This document shows positions 35,783 to 45,063 of a stretch of 64,000 bases of DNA, in pieces (the stretch's first letter is position 1; each line of letters begins with the position of its first letter). The notes under the pieces are model-generated. The model made no database searches, was not told the origin of the DNA, and saw only the letters and a list, made by a program, of their open reading frames with translations. The position numbers and the translations under genes are program-made. The stretch covers positions 1-64,000 of the forward strand of contig NZ_FRCQ01000016.1 of the NCBI RefSeq assembly GCF_900142965.1, written 5' to 3'. The stretch is from Rhizobacter sp. OV335. Its GTDB lineage: Bacteria > Pseudomonadota > Gammaproteobacteria > Burkholderiales > Burkholderiaceae_C.

Positions 35783-37453
35783 TCAGTCCATCGTCATCGT
35801 CGCGATGTCGATGAACCAGCTCTTCGGCTGCACGACGTTCTTCACCTTGGGCGACATCGCGCGCGGGCCGACGTCGTGCGCGATCCAGACGAAGGGCGCG
35901 TCGTCGACGATGTGGGCGTGCAGCCTGGCCAGTGCCGCGTTGCGCGCCGTGTCGTCGAAGGCGGTGCGGGCATCGGCCACCAGCTTGTCGACCTCGGCAT
36001 TGCCGTAATAGCCCCAGTTGTTGGACACCGGCGGGAAGGTCTTGGTGCTGACGAAGCGCACCATCGCGAAGAACGGGTCCATCGCCGCGAAGCTCACGTT
36101 GACGGCGCTGGCGCCGTTGGCCGACGGGTCCTTCGCGCCCTTGCGCCAGTTGGTGAACAGCGTGTTCCACTCGATCACGTCGAACTGCACATCGAAGTAG
36201 CACGCCTTCAGCGACTGCTGCACGAACTCGTTCATCGGCAGCGGCTGCATCTGGCCCGAGCCCGAGGCCGAGATCTGCACCTTGACCTTCAGCGGCTTGG
36301 CGGCCGAGTGGCCGGCCTGTGCCATCAAGGCCTGGCCCGCCTTGAGGTCGTAGCGGATGTCGAACGTCGGGTTGCCCCACCACGGATGGCCCGGCGGCAC
36401 CGTGCCCTTCGGCTCGGCCATCATGCCGCCCAGCAGCTGCTTGAGGCCGCCGCGGTCGACGCACAGGTTGGCGGCCTGGCGCACGCGCTTGTCGAGCCAG
36501 GGCGAGCCTTCGGCGAACGACAGCTGCCACGGCCAGACGTGCGGCTGCGCGTTCGAGTAGATCTTGAAGCCGCGCTGCTGGATCTGCGGCATCGCATCGG
36601 GCGAGGGCGCCTCGATCCAGTCGACCTGGCCGCCCAGCAGCGCGGCGGTGCGCGCATTCGCCTCGGGCATCGGGATCAGCACCACCTTGTCGATCTTCGG
36701 CGTGCGCTTCGCATCCCAGTAGGCCTTGTTGGCGGCCAGCTCCAGTCGCTCGCGCGAGACGAAGCGCGTGACCTTGAACGGGCCGGACCCCGAAGGATCG
36801 GCGGCAAAGGCCGTCCAGGCCTGCCTGGTGCGCTCGGCGGCATCGGCGGTGGCGGCAGGCACCGCCTTGAGCTTGGCGTCCCAGTGCGCGGGCGAGGCCA
36901 TGAAGAGGTTGGTCAAGTTGATCGGCAGGAAGGAATCTGGCTCGCTGGTGGTGAGCTCCACCGTCAGCTCGTCGAGCTTCCTCGCGCTGCGCAGCGTGGG
37001 CATGCGCGAGGCCGTCACGCCGACCTGGCTGGCATCGAACTGCGGCGCCGACTTGTCGAGCACCTTGTTGACGTTCCACACCACCGCGTCGGCATTGAAC
37101 GCCGAGCCGTCGTGGAACTTGACGCCGGAACGCAGCTTGAACACCCACTTCGTCTTGTCCTTGGCATCGACCGCCCAGGACGTGGCCAGCGCCGGGATCA
37201 GCACGCTCGGGGCATCGGCCTTCGACAGGTCCCATTGCGTGAGCGAGTCGTAGATCGGGATGCCGGTGAAGCGGTTGCCTTCGAAGCCCTGGTCGGGCTG
37301 ACCCAGCGTGCGCGGGATGTCGGCCGCCGTCATCGCGATGCGAAGCACCTTCTCCTGCGCCATGGCGGCTGCGCCGCACAGCAGCGAGACGGCCATCGCG
37401 GGCACGACCATGCGATTGCGCAGGCGCGAAGACAACAACGGGTTCGGGCTCAT
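35783..37453 (-). CDS. Periplasmic substrate-binding protein, DppA/OppA type (SBP family 5)
   Basis: 556 residues. Signal peptide ending AAMA-Q, then IAMTAADIPRTLGQPDQGFEGNRF and the family 5 patch WVFKLRSGVKFHDGSAFNADAVVWNVN. It leads the importer operon and sets its specificity. The linked M20 amidohydrolase, AllA and IclR genes favour a ureide, N-carbamoyl amino acid or modified peptide over a plain dipeptide. It is divergent from the amidohydrolase gene across about 200 bp that hold a candidate operator. Confidence 0.9.
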   Translation of the reverse strand: MSPNPLLSSRLRNRMVVPAMAVSLLCGAAAMAQEKVLRIAMTAADIPRTLGQPDQGFEGNRFTGIPIYDSLTQWDLSKADAPSVLIPALATSWAVDAKDKTKWVFKLRSGVKFHDGSAFNADAVVWNVNKVLDKSAPQFDASQVGVTASRMPTLRSARKLDELTVELTTSEPDSFLPINLTNLFMASPAHWDAKLKAVPAATADAAERTRQAWTAFAADPSGSGPFKVTRFVSRERLELAANKAYWDAKRTPKIDKVVLIPMPEANARTAALLGGQVDWIEAPSPDAMPQIQQRGFKIYSNAQPHVWPWQLSFAEGSPWLDKRVRQAANLCVDRGGLKQLLGGMMAEPKGTVPPGHPWWGNPTFDIRYDLKAGQALMAQAGHSAAKPLKVKVQISASGSGQMQPLPMNEFVQQSLKACYFDVQFDVIEWNTLFTNWRKGAKDPSANGASAVNVSFAAMDPFFAMVRFVSTKTFPPVSNNWGYYGNAEVDKLVADARTAFDDTARNAALARLHAHIVDDAPFVWIAHDVGPRAMSPKVKNVVQPKSWFIDIATMTMD

Positions 37454-37533
37454 CGGGTCACCATCCGGGTGGGGTTGAGGGATTCACGGGCTCGACGCCG
37501 GATATGCAAGCGCTGTGCCAAACGGTTTGTCGT

Positions 37534-37550
37534 GTATCGATAGTCGATAC
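37534..37550. promoter_or_regulatory. Inverted repeat GTATCGA-N3-TCGATAC between importer and amidohydrolase
   Basis: Two seven-base arms with a three-base spacer in the divergent promoter region; a further TCGATAC half-site follows near 37565. The TCGAT words recur upstream of the IclR gene (39760-39772), so this is the likely IclR operator. Confidence 0.6.
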
Positions 37551-37656
37551 AACAAGACTCGTTTTCGATACTTGATGACTGTTTGTCCATACCATTGGCT
37601 CGCAAATTGCTGTCCGCCAGGCGCTGCCGTTCAACCCTTCCACCTGCACTCACCCC

Positions 37657-38916
37657 GTGAACAACACCCTTCCCGCACCCACCGCGCTCCAGGTCGATGG
37701 AGCACGCCTGTGGCAATCGCTGATGGACCTGGCGCACATCGGCGCGACGCCCAAGGGCGGCGTGCGCCGCATCGCGCTGACCGACGAAGACCGCCAGGGC
37801 CGCGATCTCGTGCTGCACTGGTTCCACGAGGCCGGCATGGCGGTGCGCATCGACGAGGTGGGCAACGTGTTCGCACGACGTGCCGGCACCGACCCCGCCG
37901 CGCGCGCGGTGGCCACGGGCAGCCACATCGACACGCAGCCTTCGGGCGGCAAGTTCGATGGCAACTTCGGCGTGCTCGCGGGCCTCGAAGTGGTGCGCAC
38001 CCTGAACGATCGCGGCATCCGCACGCGCGCACCGATCGAGGTCGCGTTCTGGACGAACGAGGAGGGCACCCGCTTCACGCCGGTGATGATGGGCTCGGGC
38101 GCGTTCGCCGGCGTGTTCGACGTCGCGCGCATCCTCGGCGAGAAGGACCTGGCCGGGTTGGCGGTGGGCGACGAACTCGAGCGCATCGGCTACCGCGGCA
38201 CGCAGGCCTGCGGCGAGGTCCCGGGCGGCATGTTCGCGGCTTACTTCGAGGTGCACATCGAACAGGGGCCGGTGCTCGAGGCGCAGGGCCTGCCGATCGG
38301 CGTGGTGCAAGGCGCGCTCGGCCAGCAGTGGTACGACGTGACGGTGACCGGCATGGACGCACACGCCGGCCCCACGCCGATGGGCCTGCGGCACGATGCG
38401 ATGCTGGGCACGGCGCGCATGGTCGAGGCGGTCAACCGCATCGCGCTGGCGGAAGCGCCCGACGGCCGCGGCACGGTGGGCTTCGTCCAGGTGACGCCCA
38501 ATTCACGCAACGTGGTGCCCGGCGAGGTGCGCTTCTCGGTGGACTTCCGCCACGCGCAGCAGACGGGCCTGGACCACATGGACGCCGCGATGCGGCGCGA
38601 GTTCGCGGCCATCGCCGATGCCGGCCGGCTGCAGGTGGCGATCGCCCAGGTGGTGAAGTTCGACCCCTGCGCGTTCGACGCGGCCTGTGTGGGCAGCGTG
38701 CGCCGGGCTGCCGAGGCCCTCGGCCTGCCTTGCATGGACATCGTCAGCGGCGCCGGCCACGATGCCGTCTACGTGGCCCGGGTGGCCCCCACCGGCATGA
38801 TCTTCGTGCCCTGCAAGGACGGCATCAGCCACAACGAGATCGAGGACGCGCTGCCCGAGCACATCGCGGCGGGCGCCAACGTGCTGCTGCACGCGATGCT
38901 CGACAGGGCGACGTGA
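37657..38916 (+). CDS. M20-family N-carbamoyl amino acid hydrolase / allantoate amidohydrolase
   Basis: 419 residues. Zn-ligand motifs of the family are present: GSHIDTQPSGGKFDGNFGV, WTNEEGTRF, FEVHIEQGPVLE and the late SGAGHDAVY; the lid/dimer domain holds TGMDAHAGPTPM. The split between AllC (allantoate) and HyuC/AmaB (N-carbamoyl amino acids) cannot be made from motifs alone; the linked AllA gene favours ureide use. GTG at 37657 has no good ribosome site, so the start is tentative. Divergent from the importer operon and convergent, without a gap, with the IclR gene. Confidence 0.88.
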   Translation: MNNTLPAPTALQVDGARLWQSLMDLAHIGATPKGGVRRIALTDEDRQGRDLVLHWFHEAGMAVRIDEVGNVFARRAGTDPAARAVATGSHIDTQPSGGKFDGNFGVLAGLEVVRTLNDRGIRTRAPIEVAFWTNEEGTRFTPVMMGSGAFAGVFDVARILGEKDLAGLAVGDELERIGYRGTQACGEVPGGMFAAYFEVHIEQGPVLEAQGLPIGVVQGALGQQWYDVTVTGMDAHAGPTPMGLRHDAMLGTARMVEAVNRIALAEAPDGRGTVGFVQVTPNSRNVVPGEVRFSVDFRHAQQTGLDHMDAAMRREFAAIADAGRLQVAIAQVVKFDPCAFDAACVGSVRRAAEALGLPCMDIVSGAGHDAVYVARVAPTGMIFVPCKDGISHNEIEDALPEHIAAGANVLLHAMLDRAT

Positions 38917-39738
38917 TCAGTGGGCCATCGCGTGCGAGATCGCGCGCGCACACTCGATGACCATCGGCGCCAGCTGCTTCTGCGCCTCGTCCATCGTCCA
39001 GCGGCTGGTGGGCGGCGACACGTGCACGGCGCCCACCGGGCGGCCGGCACTGTCGATCACCGCAGCCGCCAGGCCCATGTCGCCGAGGAACAGCTCCTCG
39101 CAGTTGGTCGCGTAGCCGACCTTGCGGCACAAGGCGACGCGCTTCATGATCGCGTCGACATCGGTCAGCGTGGCGGCGGTGCGCCGCTCGCGCGCCGAAG
39201 CCTCCAGCAGCGTGCGGGCCTGCGCTTCCGACAGGCGGCTCAGGAAGGCCCGGCCGGAGCTGGTGCAGTACATCGGGATGCGCATGCCCACCGGCGTGAG
39301 CACCGGGATGAACTTGGGCGCCAGCAACTGGGCCACGTAGACCATCTCCTGGTCCACCGCCTCGGTGAGGCTGGCCGTCTCGCCGCTGGCATTGGCCAGC
39401 TGCGACAGGTAGGGATGCGCCGCGCGGATCAGCGGATGCGCGGCCAGGTAGTTGAACCCGATCTCGATGACCCGGGGCAGCAGCTGGAAGCGGCGCGTCT
39501 GCGGGTGCTTGCCGATGTAGCCCAGCACCTGCAGCGTGTGCACGGTGCGCTGCACCGACCCCTTGCTCATGCCGGTGAGGGCGGCCAGTTCGACCATCGT
39601 CATCGTGCGATGCGCGGCATCGAATGCCCGCAGCACCTGCAGGCCCTTGTCGAGCGACACGTTGTAGAGCGCGTCGGCCGGCGGCGGTTCGGCGACGCGG
39701 GGCTTCTTCTTCGGAGGTGTTTTCCTGCTCGTTGCCAT
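38917..39738 (-). CDS. IclR-family regulator of the importer/amidohydrolase locus
   Basis: 273 residues. A basic Lys/Pro-rich tail of about 24 residues, a winged HTH (KGLQVLRAFDAAHRTMTMVELAALTGMSKGSVQRTVHTL), then the IclR effector domain (YLSQLANASGETASLTEA, GMRIPMYCTSSGRAFLS, GYATNCEELFLGDMGLAAAV). The start at 39738 fits the family; a longer open frame upstream runs through the promoter. TCGAT-containing repeats lie before this gene and between the two target operons, suggesting it controls both. Confidence 0.9.
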   Translation of the reverse strand: MATSRKTPPKKKPRVAEPPPADALYNVSLDKGLQVLRAFDAAHRTMTMVELAALTGMSKGSVQRTVHTLQVLGYIGKHPQTRRFQLLPRVIEIGFNYLAAHPLIRAAHPYLSQLANASGETASLTEAVDQEMVYVAQLLAPKFIPVLTPVGMRIPMYCTSSGRAFLSRLSEAQARTLLEASARERRTAATLTDVDAIMKRVALCRKVGYATNCEELFLGDMGLAAAVIDSAGRPVGAVHVSPPTSRWTMDEAQKQLAPMVIECARAISHAMAH

Positions 39739-39759
39739 GCGGCTCGGGCCCGGCTGGAT

Positions 39760-39772
39760 ATCGATGATCGAT
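39760..39772. promoter_or_regulatory. ATCGAT-G-ATCGAT repeat upstream of the IclR gene
   Basis: A six-base palindrome doubled around one G, 22 bp before the iclR-type start, similar in its TCGAT words to 37534-37550. A probable autoregulatory site. Confidence 0.55.
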
Positions 39773-39938
39773 TCTAGATGTCCGACGTTGCCGATCCGCA
39801 CAAACCCGTCCTCTCGCGGTGGGATGGATCCGCATGGGGAAGAGGCCCTGGCTGCACGGGCTTGCGGTGCGTCCTCAATCCATGGGAGGCGCGCCGCGGC
39901 TGCGCTCGTAACAATGAGCTCCTGCGGGAGGGCTTCCC

Positions 39939-42900
39939 ATGGACGCTCATTCAGACGAGGGTGCGGCGCGCTCGCTCTGCGAGGTGTTGGAGGCGGAGGT
40001 GGTGCTGCTGTTTGGCGAGGCACAGCCCGCCTTCGTGCCGGACGCCGGCGCGCCATCGCTTGAGCGCCTGACGGCGCTGAACCGCCGGCTCGACACGCTC
40101 GACGGCGATGACGTGCCGACCGCGCTGTGCCTGTCCGGCGGAGGCATTCGCAGCGCGACCTTCTGCCTGGGGGTGATCCAGGGACTCGCGCGCGCCGGCC
40201 TGCTGAAGGACTTCCACTACCTGTCCACCGTCTCCGGCGGAGGCTACATCGGCGGTTGGTTGTCGAGCTGGATCCATCGTGATGTCGGCGGGCTGGACGG
40301 CGTCGTCGACACCCTGCAGCACGAGAGTGCCCACCCGCCGGTCACCCGGACCCCTCCCGACTTCGTGGGCCCGCCCCGGCCGGAGCACCGGGTCAACCGC
40401 CATTGGCCGGTCGACCGGCTGCGTGCCTACACCAACTACCTCAGCCCGGTCTGGGGTCTGTCGACCGATGCCCTGACGCTGGTCGCCACCTTCGTGCGCA
40501 ACCTGGTGCTGAACTGGATGGTGATGCTGCCCTTGCTGGCGGCCGCAGTCCTGCTGCCGCGATGGCAGGTGGCGATGGTGGGGGTGAAGGGGGTGGCGGC
40601 AGGGCACGTCACTCTGCTGGCAGTTGCCGCCTTGCTGCTGGTCGCGGGCGCCGTGGCCTACATCGCCGCTGACCTGCCGGGGCCGCCGCTCGACGCAGAT
40701 CAAGCGCCACGACGCAAACCGCACAACCACTTCCTGACCTTCTGCATGCTGCCCCTGGGCGTGGCAGCGCTGCTGCTGAGCTGGGCCGGTGCGTGGGCCT
40801 GGCAGGATGCCGAAACCACCTGCAACAGGTTGTTCCAAAAGCCGTGGTATTGGCTCTGCGGTGGCTTCTCCCTGGCCGGACTGCTGCTTCACGTGGCCGG
40901 TGCCCGGGTGGGATGGTGGTTGCGCCCGCTGCGTGGGCTGGAGGCCTGGCGCGCGACCTTCCGGGGAACGGCCTATGCGACAGCGTCGCTGACCGGTGTG
41001 ATCGGTGGGTTGGGGCTGGCGGGCTTCGCGTCGTTCAGCTGCAGCCATGGTGCGCTGCTGCATGGCTCGTGGCGGGACGCCTATGCGGTGCTGGCCGTCC
41101 CTGCGCTGCTTGCCGTGTTCTGGGCCACGGTGACCCTCCACGTGGCAGGGGCCAGGCGCTTCACGACCGAGGACGATCGCGAATGGTGGTCGCGGGCGTC
41201 GGCGGTATCGCTGGGTTTCACGCTCGCCTGGGTTGTCTTCGCCTGGCTGGTGATCTGCGCACCCGGCCTGTTGTTGTCGGCGCCGTTCTTGCGCGGCCAG
41301 GCCGAGGCCGGCGGGTGGGTGGGCGGGGGCACGGTCCTCCTGGGCGTGCTGACCAGCGCCTTCGGCTACTGGAGCAAGCGCGGAGCGGCACTCAAGGCCG
41401 ATGCCGAAACCTGGGCGTCGCGGCTGGGCGTGCGCGTGCTGGACCTGGCCGCGCTCGGCTTCGGGCTGCTGCTGGTGGTGGCGCTGAGCCTGTCCGTTTC
41501 GGCCGCGTTGGCGATCGGGGACCGCAGTCTCGCGGCGGAGCTCGATGCACGGCGGCCCAAGTTCGAGGTGGCGCTGCGCACCGAGGAGTCGATCTGCGTC
41601 ATGGCGGCAGAGCACGCATCGCGTCGGACCGCGGCACAACGCGCCTGCCCTGCGCTGCTGCCCGACCCGCCGCGGGCCCCCGTCGATTCGGTGCCGGCCG
41701 CGACCTATCGGTGGGTGCTCGACCGGAGTACACCGCTCGAACTTCTCGGCGCTGCGGCGGTGCTCGCCATCGTCGGTGTCGTCGTCACCGTCTTCACCGG
41801 GGTGAATGCCTTCTCCCTGCACAACATGTACGGCAACCGCCTGGCGCGGGCCTATCTCGGGGCCACGCATCGCAAGCGCCGGGCGCATTGGTTCACCGGG
41901 TTCGATCCCGAGGACAACCTGCCGATGGCGGACCTGATGCCCAACGGCCGCAAGCGCATGTTGCACGTGGTCAATGTCGCACTCAATCTCGCGCAGGCGG
42001 CCGGCAACCGGCTGGAATGGCAGGAACGCAAGGCGGCCCCCTTCACGATCACGCCCTTGCACTGCGGCAGCCCGACCCTGGGCTATGCCAGGACGCACCA
42101 ATACGGTCGAAAGCCGCTGCCGGACAGCAGCACATCACCGGGCCAGTCCACCCCGGCGCCAACGGGTGGGCTGACGCTCGGACGGGCCGTCGCGATCTCG
42201 GGCGCGGCGGCGTCGCCGAACATGGGATACCACACGTCGAAGATCGTCGCCTTCGCGATGAGCTTCTTCAATGTGCGCCTGGGCTGGTGGTTGCCCAACA
42301 CCGATCCGCGCTTCCGGAAGGTCTGGCTCTCCGATGAGCCGGATTTCGGCTTGGGCAGCGTGCTGAGGGAGGCCGTCGCCGGCACGAGTTCGGACAAGAG
42401 CTTCGTCTACCTGTCCGACGGCGGACACTTCGAGAACCTGGGCCTCTACGAGATGGTGCGGCGGCGCTGTCGGCGCATCGTGCTGGTCGATGCAACCGAG
42501 GATCCGGAGTTCCTGTATGCCGACCTGGAGAGCAGCGTCCGCAAGATCCGCATCGACCTGGGGGTGGAGGTGCGCTTCGATGATGGCTTGCCATCGTCCG
42601 ACCTGGCGAAGAAAAACGGGCGCCACCATGCCATCGGCCGCGTCCTGTACGGCCAGGGCGTCGAAGGCACGATCATCTACCTCAAGCCGGTGCTGAGCGG
42701 TGACGAGCCGATGGACGTGCAGCGCTATGCGGCGGCGGCGATCGAGAAGGTCAAAGGCAGGCGCAAGGACGTGTTCCCGCACGATCCGACCTCGAACCAG
42801 GCCTTCGACGAGGCGCAGTTCGAGAGCTACCGCATGCTGGGGCTGTTCAGCGTCCAGCAGACATTCACGGGGGACGGGCGCTGGGACCCGCAGGAGCAAC

Positions 42901-43577
42901 CGGAGCGCTGGACACCGGTGATCGGGCCGATGGGGCCGGCGGGTGGGCCGTTGTTGGCACCCGCCGGGGCCGGCGGCAGGCCGGAGGAGCCGGCCGCCAA
43001 GGAGAAGCTGGGGACCGCCGTTGCATTTCCGTTGGCCATGGGCAGCTCCTGGAGCACGCTGGCCACCACGGCCGTGCTGGCGGGGTCGGTGGCGGTGACC
43101 GGTACCGTGGTGCTGAAGGACAGCACGGTGACGCTGAAGGAAGGCACCACGGTCAGCCTGGCGGACAACACGCTCAAGCTGGTTGGCGAGCGGAACCTGC
43201 CGGGCCTGGATGCCGAGCAAGTGGTGGCCTTGACCGAGGCGATCGGCAAGCTGGCTGCAGTCGTCCACGACCTGGGAATCGGGGATCCGGGCAGGGGGAA
43301 CGGAGACTGGCGGCGCGAGATCGCCCGACTCGACGAGGAGCTGAGGCGACTGCGGGACCAGCTCAAAGGCACGCCGGTGCCACCGGCGCTGGTGACGGCC
43401 GTGGAGCGCACGGCCTCCGCTGTCGAACGCGTGGCGCGGGTGCAGGAGGCGGCGCGCCCGGCCTCGGCCGTCGTCACGGCTCACGATGTCAAGACAGCGC
43501 TGGAGACGCTGGACGAGGTCCGCAAGGCGATCGTCAACAGCGCGCCGCGGCGCAATGTCAGCGGACAGAACCCATGA
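39939..43577 (+). CDS. Large membrane patatin-like phospholipase
   Basis: 1212 residues. The patatin core is split: oxyanion loop LCLSGGGIRSATF (about 64-76) and nucleophile Ser99 in TVSGGGYIGGW at the N-terminus, and the catalytic Asp in YLSDGGHFENLG (Asp827) far downstream. Between them lies a region of eight or so hydrophobic spans (about 180-640). The C-terminal part (about 990-1210) is Gly/Pro-rich, then has a repeated VLKDSTVTLKEGTTV stretch, a membrane-like segment and a coiled coil. Predicted serine lipase acting at the membrane. GGGAGGG precedes the ATG, and the next gene overlaps by ATGA. Confidence 0.85.
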   Translation: MDAHSDEGAARSLCEVLEAEVVLLFGEAQPAFVPDAGAPSLERLTALNRRLDTLDGDDVPTALCLSGGGIRSATFCLGVIQGLARAGLLKDFHYLSTVSGGGYIGGWLSSWIHRDVGGLDGVVDTLQHESAHPPVTRTPPDFVGPPRPEHRVNRHWPVDRLRAYTNYLSPVWGLSTDALTLVATFVRNLVLNWMVMLPLLAAAVLLPRWQVAMVGVKGVAAGHVTLLAVAALLLVAGAVAYIAADLPGPPLDADQAPRRKPHNHFLTFCMLPLGVAALLLSWAGAWAWQDAETTCNRLFQKPWYWLCGGFSLAGLLLHVAGARVGWWLRPLRGLEAWRATFRGTAYATASLTGVIGGLGLAGFASFSCSHGALLHGSWRDAYAVLAVPALLAVFWATVTLHVAGARRFTTEDDREWWSRASAVSLGFTLAWVVFAWLVICAPGLLLSAPFLRGQAEAGGWVGGGTVLLGVLTSAFGYWSKRGAALKADAETWASRLGVRVLDLAALGFGLLLVVALSLSVSAALAIGDRSLAAELDARRPKFEVALRTEESICVMAAEHASRRTAAQRACPALLPDPPRAPVDSVPAATYRWVLDRSTPLELLGAAAVLAIVGVVVTVFTGVNAFSLHNMYGNRLARAYLGATHRKRRAHWFTGFDPEDNLPMADLMPNGRKRMLHVVNVALNLAQAAGNRLEWQERKAAPFTITPLHCGSPTLGYARTHQYGRKPLPDSSTSPGQSTPAPTGGLTLGRAVAISGAAASPNMGYHTSKIVAFAMSFFNVRLGWWLPNTDPRFRKVWLSDEPDFGLGSVLREAVAGTSSDKSFVYLSDGGHFENLGLYEMVRRRCRRIVLVDATEDPEFLYADLESSVRKIRIDLGVEVRFDDGLPSSDLAKKNGRHHAIGRVLYGQGVEGTIIYLKPVLSGDEPMDVQRYAAAAIEKVKGRRKDVFPHDPTSNQAFDEAQFESYRMLGLFSVQQTFTGDGRWDPQEQPERWTPVIGPMGPAGGPLLAPAGAGGRPEEPAAKEKLGTAVAFPLAMGSSWSTLATTAVLAGSVAVTGTVVLKDSTVTLKEGTTVSLADNTLKLVGERNLPGLDAEQVVALTEAIGKLAAVVHDLGIGDPGRGNGDWRREIARLDEELRRLRDQLKGTPVPPALVTAVERTASAVERVARVQEAARPASAVVTAHDVKTALETLDEVRKAIVNSAPRRNVSGQNP

Positions 43578-44086
43578 GGCCGGCCCTGCATGCGACGACA
43601 CGCCGCTTCGCCGGCGCCATTTGCCTGGTCGCCCTGCAGGGCTGTGCCTCGTTCGATGCCAAGTGGTACTACGTCGATGCCGGAGCCGCAAAGCAGGCGG
43701 AGAACGGTGTCCGCGTGGCCGTGTTGAACCGGGGCGAACGCACGTGCGCCATCAGGTCCATCGGCCTGAACGCGGAATCGGGCCGGAGCGCAGACCAGCA
43801 TGACAGCGTGGTGAAGTGGAAGCCGGAGACGCTGGACGGCAAGGAGACTGCGGTCGAATTGCTGCCGGGCGAGGTGCTCGTGCTGTCCCTGGAGCAGTTC
43901 AGCCGCGAGGACGGGACGGTGCCGGGGCTCTGCCTGATGCCCATGGAGGTCAGCGTCGAAGCCGACAAACCCTGCGGCCTGGCCGGCGCCACCGGCAAGG
44001 TCCGGGTCGGCATGCCGCCGCAGTTGCCCCATGAGCTTCCGGACAGCTGGCTGCACTGCCGGGTCAAGCGCGTGGTCGCGCCATGA
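43574..44086 (+). CDS. Lipoprotein coupled to the patatin gene
   Basis: 170 residues. Signal peptide with lipobox (LQGC) near residue 24, then a soluble domain with Cys residues (RTCAIRS, PGLCLMP, DKPCGL, LHCRVK), probably a small beta-sandwich. Its ATG overlaps the patatin stop (ATGA), so the two are translationally coupled and probably act together; it could be a chaperone or an inhibitor of the lipase. No family recognised. Confidence 0.72.
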   Translation: MRPALHATTRRFAGAICLVALQGCASFDAKWYYVDAGAAKQAENGVRVAVLNRGERTCAIRSIGLNAESGRSADQHDSVVKWKPETLDGKETAVELLPGEVLVLSLEQFSREDGTVPGLCLMPMEVSVEADKPCGLAGATGKVRVGMPPQLPHELPDSWLHCRVKRVVAP

Positions 44087-44147
44087 GCGCGCTGGAACGA
44101 CGACAACAGCCTGGCCTGGGTGCAACGCTTCAATCACCGCTGAGCCC

Positions 44148-44174
44148 GCAGGTCAACGCGCCGCGTTGACCTGC
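44148..44174 (+). terminator. Strong inverted repeat after the patatin-lipoprotein operon
   Basis: GCAGGTCAACGCG, one base, then its exact reverse complement. It lies 62 bp after the lipoprotein stop and would form a stable hairpin, but there is no T-run behind it, so it could also be a protein-binding site. Confidence 0.55.
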
Positions 44175-44354
44175 CGGAGCGCATTCGGGTAGCGGCAAAA
44201 CAATGCCCGCGACTTGAGCTTGCGCGATCTCGATGCGAATCGGGCGAAAAACCGACGCGGCCCATGCTGGCAGTGCGAGGTCATTTGCGATATCCAATGG
44301 CATCGTCTCCTGGCACGATCCGCATCTCAAACAAGAAGCGACAGGGAGAGCCAG

Positions 44355-44459
44355 ATGATTTCGATCGACGACATCCGCGACCAGGACATCCGCTTCTCGT
44401 GCGGATCGGGGGCGTCACGTCATCCCACCGTCGAAGGCGAGCGACAGCAACCCGTCTGA
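44355..44459 (+). CDS. Possible 34-residue open frame (MISIDDIRDQDIRF...)
   Basis: Preceded by AGGGAGA at good spacing and encoding a short acidic start (MISIDDIRDQDIRFSCG), then a less protein-like tail. It may be the 5' stub of a gene cut by the events that brought in the IS3 fragment, or a chance frame. No homology recognised. Confidence 0.3.
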   Translation: MISIDDIRDQDIRFSCGSGASRHPTVEGERQQPV

Positions 44460-44704
44460 TTCAGACCTGCGCTTCGCAGCGACAACGGACTCTCATCCTC
44501 TCCGAGCACGGAGAGAACGTCGTAAAGAGACCGGCACGTCGGGTTGTCTCCCTTTATGAGACCGAGATCCATGACGCATTGCGACACAGCAATATCACCG
44601 GCTCATGTGGATCAATTGCTGAGCCAAGGCTATCCGCTTGCCGCATTCCACCGCATCAAGTCCCCCGCCGTCGTTTCACCGACTGGCCCCAACAGGTATT
44701 AGTC

Positions 44705-45060
44705 TCAGTGGGTCAGTTCGGCTTGACGCTCATGCTCGACAGGCGAGCGATAGCCGAGAGTGGAATGGAGCCTGACGGGGTTGTAGAAGCAGGCGATGTA
44801 GTCGGCGACATCGATCATCGCTTCGGCGTGATTGGCGTAATCGCGCTGCCAGACGCGTTCCATCTTCAGGTTCAGGAAGAAGCGTTCCATCACGGCGTTG
44901 TCCCAGCAGTTGCCCTTGCGGCTCATGCTGGCAACCAGGTTGTTGCTCGCGATCAAGGCGGCATGCTCGCTGCCGGCGTAGTGGCTGCCGCGATCGGAAT
45001 GCCTGGCCACGGCCTGGGGCCAGCTGACCTGAGCCGCCAGGCCGGATCCCGCCGCAGCGC
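44705..45060 (-). mobile_element. IS3-family transposase (OrfB) C-terminal fragment
   Basis: The last roughly 115 residues of an IS3-family DDE transposase: HSDRGSHYAG, SMSRKGNCWDNAVMERFF with the final catalytic Glu, and FYNPVRLHSTLGYRSP. The N-terminal half and OrfA are absent, and the frame runs on into the neighbouring glycosyltransferase remnant, so the element is a dead 3' piece. Terminal repeats were not identified. Confidence 0.88.
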
Positions 45061-45063
45061 CTC

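Larger units (their letters stand above)
44087..44704. other. 618-bp region without a confident gene
   Basis: It holds a 27-bp near-perfect inverted repeat after the lipoprotein gene and one small open frame (44355-44459), then sequence with no recognisable gene up to the IS3 fragment. The end of the insertion sequence should fall near 44690-44705, but no clear inverted repeat or target duplication could be fixed. Confidence 0.6.

Noticed and set aside
37505-37518. LacI-1 operator upstream of the peptide-type importer (TGCAAGCGCTGTGC)
   Set aside because: Only the left half matches (10 of 14) and the neighbouring genes belong to another pathway; chance in GC-rich DNA is likely.
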